A DNA stretch of 64,000 bases from Hydrocarboniphaga effusa AP103. Its GTDB lineage: Bacteria; Pseudomonadota; Gammaproteobacteria; Nevskiales; Nevskiaceae. This document shows positions 59,290 through 64,000 of the stretch, piece after piece. The stretch's first letter is position 1; each line of letters starts with the position of its first letter. Below the pieces are notes generated by a model. The model did not search any database. It saw nothing but the letters and a program-made list of their open reading frames with translations, and was not told where the DNA came from. The stretch lies in contig NZ_AKGD01000001.1 in assembly GCF_000271305.1 (NCBI RefSeq), positions 1,178,001 through 1,242,000 of the forward strand. Reading direction: 5' to 3'. The translations under genes and the position numbers were made by a program.

Positions 59290-61716
59290 CCGCCCGCCTC
59301 CGGCAACGAAGCTGCCGGCGCCTTCCAGGGCAGCTTCATCGCGCCGGGCCGGCTTGAGCAGGAAGTGGCCCAATGCCGGCAGCAGGATCAGCGCACCGAG
59401 CATGTTCCAGACGAACATGAAGGCGAGCAGGATGCCCATGTCGGCCTGGAACTTGATCGGCGACCAGGCCCAGGTGGCGACGGCGATCCCGAGCGTGATG
59501 CCCGTCAGCACGACGACACGGCCGGTGAACTGCAAGGCCTCGTAATAGGCTTGCGACAAACTCAGGCCCCTGCGCAGGCCGGCCAGCGTCACGGTCAGCA
59601 CGTAGAGCGCGTAGTCGACGCCGATGCCGACGCCTAGTGCGATGACCGGCAACGTCGCCACCTTCACGCCGATGTTCAAGCCGACCATCAGTGCCTCGCA
59701 GAGCACCGAGGTCAGCATGAGGGGCAGCACCGCGCAGAGCACCGCACGCCAGGAACGGAAAGTGACGAAAGCGAGCACGATGACGGCGACGTAGACCAGC
59801 GCGAGCATCTGCAGATTGGCCCGGCGCACGACGATATTGGTCGCCGCTTCGATGCCCGCGTTGCCCGCCGCCGGCAGGAACCGCACGGTTTCGCTGTTCT
59901 GCTCCTGCGCGAATTTCGCGACCGTCGAGACGACGCTGTCGAGCGTGTCGGCCTTGTGATCCCGCAGGTAGGCGTAGACCGTCAGCAGATCGCAGTTCTG
60001 GTTGAACAGCTCGCGCGGCGCCCGCGTGACGACCGCGTTGAGCATGTCCTGGCTGCGTGGGATCTCGTACCACTTGAGGCTGCCTTCGTTGAGGCCCGCC
60101 GAAGCGCGCTTGCTGAGCGCCGCGAGCGACTGGGTCCCTTCGACGCCGGGCAACTGCTGCAGGCGGTACTCGAGTGCGTCGACCTGCGTCAGCGTGCCAT
60201 AGAGCGCGCATTCGAACTGCGGGGTCGTCACCATGGTGACGAAGGTATCGCTGCTCGCCGCGTAGTTCTGCGCGATGAAGGCATTGTCGAGGTTGTAGCG
60301 CGAATCGGCGCGCAGTTCCGGCGCTCCGGCGCTGGTGTCGCCGATCTTCAGGTGCGTGCTGACCGCAAAGCCGGCGCCCCCGAGCAACAGCGAGGCGAAG
60401 ATCGCGATCGAAGCCCATTTGCGTGTGGTGAAACGATCGAGAAACGCCCAGAAGCGATGCTTGGCCTGATCCGAAACACCGGCCTCCGATCGCAGGCTGC
60501 GCGCGGCTGCGGTGTCGCTGACTCCCGTGTACGACAGCAGGATCGGCAGCAGCACCAGGTTGGTGAAGATCAGCAGCGCAACGCCGATGCTGGCGGTGAT
60601 CGCCAGATCCTGAATCACTTCGATCTTGATGATCATGAGCACGCCGAATCCGACGGCGTCCGCGAGCAGCGCGGTCAGGCCGGCGACGAACAGGCGGCGG
60701 AAGGTATAGCGCGCCGCGACCAGCCGGTGGGTGCCGCGGCCGATGTCCTGCATGATGCCGTTCATCTTCTGCGCGCCATGGCTCATGCCGATCGCGAAGA
60801 CCAGGAACGGCACCAGCATCGAATACGGATCGAGCTCGAAGCCGAGCATCGGCAGCAAGCCGAGCAGCCAGACCACCGCGATCATCGAGCACAGCATGAC
60901 CAGCGCGGTGCTGCGTGCGCAGCGGGTGTAGCCGTACAGCACCGCAGTGCAGACCGCCACCGCGAAGGCGAAGAACAGCAGCACCTGGCGCATGCCGTCG
61001 ATCAGATCGCCGACCACCTTGGCGAAGCCGTTGACGTGGATGCGAACGTGTTCGGACTGGTACTTGTCACGCAGGGCTTCGACGCGCTGGGCCAGCTTGG
61101 CGTAGTCGATGCTTTCGCCGGTTTCGGCGATCATGTCCTGCAAGGGAACGAGCACGACGCTCGATCGATAATTCGGCGCCACCAGCAGGCCGATCTCCCC
61201 GGAGCGCTCGGTGTTGATGCGCACCTGTTCGATCGCCTGCGGCGAGCCGTCGTAGTCGTCCGGCACCACCGGTCCGCCGTCGAGTCCGTCCTCGGTCACG
61301 CCGGTCCAGCGCACGGCCGGGCTCCACAGGCTCTTCATGTACGGCCGATCGACTTCCGGATACAGGAAGACTTCGTCGTTGATCTTGCGCAGCACATCGA
61401 GATAACCGGCATCGAAGATCGTGCCGTCGGTAGTCTCGACCGCGATGCGCAGGGTGTTGCCGAGCCCGCCCAGCTGGCTCTTGTGCGCGAGATAGTTCTG
61501 GATGAAGGGATGCGAAGTCGGCAGCATCTTCTCGTAGGCCGCATTGAGTCGCAGGCCGAACGAAAAGTAGGCGAGCACTACGGTGACGATCGCGCAGATC
61601 AGCAGAATCGGCAGCCGATGATTGAACAGCGCGCGCTCGGCGACCGAGCCCGATTGCGCATCGAAATCTTCGAGCCTGCGAATCACCGGCTCGGTTGCAG
61701 CGGAATGATGGTTCAT
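59278..61716 (-). CDS. RND/MMPL superfamily transporter
   Basis: An 812-residue inner-membrane transporter with the two-half layout of MMPL/HpnN-like RND proteins. Hydrophobic helices lie at about 33-53, in clusters near 240-385 and 640-790, and around a break near 435-455. Large periplasmic loops lie between. GLGVGIGVDYALYVL-type sequence and FLVFAIGMSHGAQKMNG are the helix-4 signatures. Substrates of this group are hydrophobic (lipids, hopanoids, aromatics). It is coupled by ATGA to the YCF48-like gene and followed by the dioxygenase promoter. Export or import of a hydrophobic compound is inferred. Confidence 0.88.
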   Translation of the reverse strand: MNHHSAATEPVIRRLEDFDAQSGSVAERALFNHRLPILLICAIVTVVLAYFSFGLRLNAAYEKMLPTSHPFIQNYLAHKSQLGGLGNTLRIAVETTDGTIFDAGYLDVLRKINDEVFLYPEVDRPYMKSLWSPAVRWTGVTEDGLDGGPVVPDDYDGSPQAIEQVRINTERSGEIGLLVAPNYRSSVVLVPLQDMIAETGESIDYAKLAQRVEALRDKYQSEHVRIHVNGFAKVVGDLIDGMRQVLLFFAFAVAVCTAVLYGYTRCARSTALVMLCSMIAVVWLLGLLPMLGFELDPYSMLVPFLVFAIGMSHGAQKMNGIMQDIGRGTHRLVAARYTFRRLFVAGLTALLADAVGFGVLMIIKIEVIQDLAITASIGVALLIFTNLVLLPILLSYTGVSDTAAARSLRSEAGVSDQAKHRFWAFLDRFTTRKWASIAIFASLLLGGAGFAVSTHLKIGDTSAGAPELRADSRYNLDNAFIAQNYAASSDTFVTMVTTPQFECALYGTLTQVDALEYRLQQLPGVEGTQSLAALSKRASAGLNEGSLKWYEIPRSQDMLNAVVTRAPRELFNQNCDLLTVYAYLRDHKADTLDSVVSTVAKFAQEQNSETVRFLPAAGNAGIEAATNIVVRRANLQMLALVYVAVIVLAFVTFRSWRAVLCAVLPLMLTSVLCEALMVGLNIGVKVATLPVIALGVGIGVDYALYVLTVTLAGLRRGLSLSQAYYEALQFTGRVVVLTGITLGIAVATWAWSPIKFQADMGILLAFMFVWNMLGALILLPALGHFLLKPARRDEAALEGAGSFVAGGGRIIN

Positions 61717-62804
61717 GGCGTCGAGGCGGTTTCGAGAATCGGGGGCGCGATGCGCGTCAGTCCGCGGATGCCGGCCAGCACGAGGCCACCGTCCGCCGCG
61801 ACGGCGACGCTCGTGAACGAAAACGATTGCGGCGTCTTCAGCGCCTGGAACACGGCTCCGCCTGCAGCGCGCCGAAGCACTCGTCCGGCTTCGTCGACGA
61901 GAACCAGCGAGCGGTCCGGCAAGCTCGCGGATGCGGTCACCGTGATCGGCTGGCCGAGGTCGAGTGCCTGCCACGATGCACCAGTGTCGCTCGATTGCAG
62001 CGCGTTTCCGCGCAGGCCATAAGCGATCAGTCCGGCATCGGCCTGTGTGGCGACGCCGAAGTAAGTGCCGCGATACGGAGTCGCCAGCGCTTGAAAATGG
62101 TCGCCCTCGTCGCTCGATTCGAACAGGGCACCCTGCTCTCCCGCGATGTAGAGCCGGTCCGCGGCGGCGTACAGGCGATACAGATGCTTGCCGCGTGGAT
62201 TGTCGAGCGCATCGCGACGCGACTGCCAATGCCGGCCGGCATCGCGCGTCTCGAAGATCGCACCGTAAGCTCCGATCACGAAGCCGTGTTCGGGCGTGAG
62301 GAAGCCCACGTCGAGCAAGGGGTTGTCGAGTGCCGCATCGAGCGCCTGGGTGGCGTCGCGCAAGCGTCTCTGCGCCGCAGGATCGGCGGACGCGGCGGCC
62401 TTGGCCGCCGCGAGTTCCAAGGCTGCGGTGTCCTTGCCGTCGAGCACGCGCGACCAGCTTTCGCCGCCATCGTCGCTGCGCAGGATCAGCCCTGCGTGCC
62501 CGACGGCCCAACCGGTTTCCGGCGTCGGGAACGACAGCGCCGTCAGCGTGACGCTCGCCGGGACGCGGGCCTGACGCCATGAAGCGCCATTGTCGTCGGA
62601 CAGCAGCACGATGCCGCGCTCACCCGCGGCCACCAACCGGCCGCCGGCGCGTGTCACCGCGAGCAGCACACCGGTTTCGGGGTGTCGCGCCATCTCGGCT
62701 GGTCGACCCAGAGGGTCGGTCGTCGTCGCTGCGGTCGCGATCGCGGCGGGCGCTATCGCAGCCAACAGTAGAGCCACAGGTCGCAGCAGGAGATGGCGCC
62801 TCAT
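61713..62804 (-). CDS. YCF48-like secreted propeller protein
   Basis: A 363-residue exported protein with a signal peptide (LLLRPVALLLAAIAPAAIATA). Several BNR/YCF48 repeats with Asp-box-like S-D-D-G-x-S/T-W are clear: LLSDDNGASWRQ, LRSDDGGESWSR, FETRDAGRHWQS, FESSDEGDHFQ and LQSSDTGASWQA. YCF48 itself is a photosystem assembly factor, but bacterial homologs like this accompany MMPL transporters and DUF1329/DUF1302 proteins in hydrocarbon- and aromatic-degrading bacteria. Probably a periplasmic partner of the transporter. Coupled to it by ATGA. Confidence 0.85.
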   Translation of the reverse strand: MRRHLLLRPVALLLAAIAPAAIATAATTTDPLGRPAEMARHPETGVLLAVTRAGGRLVAAGERGIVLLSDDNGASWRQARVPASVTLTALSFPTPETGWAVGHAGLILRSDDGGESWSRVLDGKDTAALELAAAKAAASADPAAQRRLRDATQALDAALDNPLLDVGFLTPEHGFVIGAYGAIFETRDAGRHWQSRRDALDNPRGKHLYRLYAAADRLYIAGEQGALFESSDEGDHFQALATPYRGTYFGVATQADAGLIAYGLRGNALQSSDTGASWQALDLGQPITVTASASLPDRSLVLVDEAGRVLRRAAGGAVFQALKTPQSFSFTSVAVAADGGLVLAGIRGLTRIAPPILETASTP

Positions 62805-62814
62805 GGCCCCGGCC

Positions 62815-64000
62815 TCAGCGCGCCGCTTCGTCGGCGACCGCGTCGCCGGTGAAGTAGGTTTCCGGCTTGCGCGGCACGATGCGGTAATACTCTTCGTTGA
62901 GCGCCTGCACCGTGCTGTAGGTGTTGGCCTGCAGGTTGAAGATGGTCGCGGGCTTGACGAGCACGCCCGGCAAGGACGGCATTACGAACGGCGTCATCTG
63001 CGTCGTGCGCCAGAGCTTGCCTTCGGCATCGTAGCCGTCCATCAGCAACAGCACCCAGCTGTCTTCATCGAAGTAGAAGCGGCGCTTGGGTACCGCATGA
63101 CGCTTGCCCGAGGCGACGGTGGCTTCGACCACCCAGACACGGTGCAGCTCCCAGCGCAGCTTGTCCGGATTCAGGTGGAACTTCGAGTAAGCCTCGTCGA
63201 CCTTTGCCGTGACGAGTGCGTTGGTGTTGTACGGAACGTACAGCTCCTTCTTTCCGATCAGCTTCCAGTCGTAGCGATCGACCGCGCCGAGAAAGCCCTG
63301 CACTTCGTCGAAGTAGTTCGCGCCCGAGGCGACGAAGTCCGGCGTGTCGTAGGCCACCGTCGGAGCGCGACGGACACGGCGCTGGCCGACCAGATACTGC
63401 CAGGCCTGGCGATAGCTCTTGGGATTGATGCTGTCGCGAATCACCAGCGATTCTCCTGCCTTGAACGGCGGCGCGGTGGTGCTGAAGCGCTGGATGAAGT
63501 ACTCGCCCGACCAGGATTCCGGCGAACCGTCCTTGTAGTAGTACGGATACTGGAACGATTCGTCGTTGCGCGTCGCCAGCGTGCGCTGACCATCCGCCGT
63601 GCCGACCAGATTCTTGAAGCCGAGCTCGGTCGATTCGGCTTCGAGGCGCAACTGGTAATTCCAGATGACTTCGGAGCCGTCCTTCGGAATCGGAAACGGA
63701 ATGCCGCCGTAGCAGTTCTGCACCGAGGCTCCGCCGGCCACCGTCTGGCAGCGCGTCGCGTTTTTATAGGTGTTGTCATAGACGTACTGCGGAGCCGCAG
63801 CCGTACGGTGCGTCGGGTAGACGTCCACGCGGAAGCTGTCCGGGTACTTCTTCAGCAGGGCCTGCGTTCCGTCGCTGAGCCGGTCCGCATGGCTCGGGAA
63901 ATTCTTCGCGTCGATCTTCAGCAAGGGCTTTTCGTCGGCGAAGATCGTGGTCGGAACGTCGCCCATCTTCGCGCCGCCCAGCGCCGATGTCTGGCCGCCC
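62815..64000 (-). CDS. DUF1329 family protein (N-terminus outside window)
   Basis: At least 394 residues, open through the end of the window, so the start and signal peptide are missing. Family features: YPDSFRVDVYPTHRTAAAP, the GGIPFPIPKDGSEVIWNYQLR stretch, RRVRRAPTVAYDTPDF and the C-terminal DEDSWVLLLMDGYDAEGKLWR. DUF1329 proteins are predicted outer-membrane/periplasmic lipid-binding (LolA/LolB-like) factors, often next to DUF1302, YCF48 and MMPL genes. It runs on the minus strand, 10 bp upstream of the YCF48-like gene, as the first gene of that operon visible here. Confidence 0.88.
   Translation of the reverse strand, partial: GGQTSALGGAKMGDVPTTIFADEKPLLKIDAKNFPSHADRLSDGTQALLKKYPDSFRVDVYPTHRTAAAPQYVYDNTYKNATRCQTVAGGASVQNCYGGIPFPIPKDGSEVIWNYQLRLEAESTELGFKNLVGTADGQRTLATRNDESFQYPYYYKDGSPESWSGEYFIQRFSTTAPPFKAGESLVIRDSINPKSYRQAWQYLVGQRRVRRAPTVAYDTPDFVASGANYFDEVQGFLGAVDRYDWKLIGKKELYVPYNTNALVTAKVDEAYSKFHLNPDKLRWELHRVWVVEATVASGKRHAVPKRRFYFDEDSWVLLLMDGYDAEGKLWRTTQMTPFVMPSLPGVLVKPATIFNLQANTYSTVQALNEEYYRIVPRKPETYFTGDAVADEAAR

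Noticed and set aside
1..64000. CRISPR arrays
   Set aside because: No regularly spaced repeat series was seen anywhere. The only tandem repeats are the tRNA duplication and short ACAG units.

Overview
The window is GC-rich, gene-dense DNA from a Gram-negative proteobacterium. The evidence is TonB-dependent receptors, OmpW, a cbb3 oxidase, an RND/MMPL pump and sigma-54 control. The mix of a phenol-type meta pathway, a DUF1329/YCF48/MMPL set and methanobactin-pathway-like MbnP/MbnH proteins fits a gammaproteobacterial aromatic degrader (Nevskiales/Solimonas-like). That placement is a guess from gene content, not a phylogeny.

Layout. (1) 1-2.2 kb: end of hutU, hutD and a HisC-like aminotransferase. 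(2) 2.4-6.7 kb: a TonB-dependent receptor with a beta-propeller protein. (3) 7.2-11.8 kb: a decayed zone with a frameshifted DUF2252 gene, a truncated SDR and an SDR with three frame breaks, around an intact acyl-CoA dehydrogenase/SDR pair. (4) 12-20.8 kb: a one-directional set of seven genes (DUF2946, TonB receptor, PepSY protein, DUF2946, Cys-motif outer-membrane protein, MbnP, MbnH), probably for copper handling. (5) 21-24.9 kb: IS3 remnant, SDR/TetR divergent pair, an intact IS3-family element whose end supplies the tetR stop codon, and tRNA-Arg(CCG) with a partial tandem copy. (6) 24.9-42.9 kb: a low-oxygen island with ccoNOQP-x-G-x-I-S-SafE, a FixL-like heme sensor kinase, PAS-GGDEF-EAL, a desaturase, OmpW, a D-2-hydroxyacid dehydrogenase, DksA-like, HemN, FixJ-like and FNR-type genes. 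FNR-type boxes lie upstream of most transcription units. (7) 42.9-59.0 kb: a phenol catabolic island with a multicomponent phenol hydroxylase (dmpKLMNOP), a catechol 2,3-dioxygenase and the dehydrogenase branch of the meta pathway. Its regulators are a DmpR-type activator and a LysR protein. (8) 59.3-64.0 kb: MMPL/RND transporter, YCF48-like protein and DUF1329 protein, running off the window edge.

How the parts work together. Phenol is hydroxylated to catechol by DmpK-P and cleaved by the extradiol dioxygenase. It then passes through DmpC, DmpI, DmpH, DmpE, DmpG and DmpF to pyruvate and acetyl-CoA. No hydrolase (DmpD) is visible. Two similar sigma-54 promoters, each with DmpR-type upstream sites, can be read in front of dmpK and of the dioxygenase gene. 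The lower pathway has instead a LysR box of the ATAC-N7-GTAT type. The neighbouring cbb3/FixLJ/FNR block would let the cell respire and control gene expression at low oxygen. The phenol pathway itself needs oxygen, so the juxtaposition suggests life near oxic/anoxic boundaries (inference).
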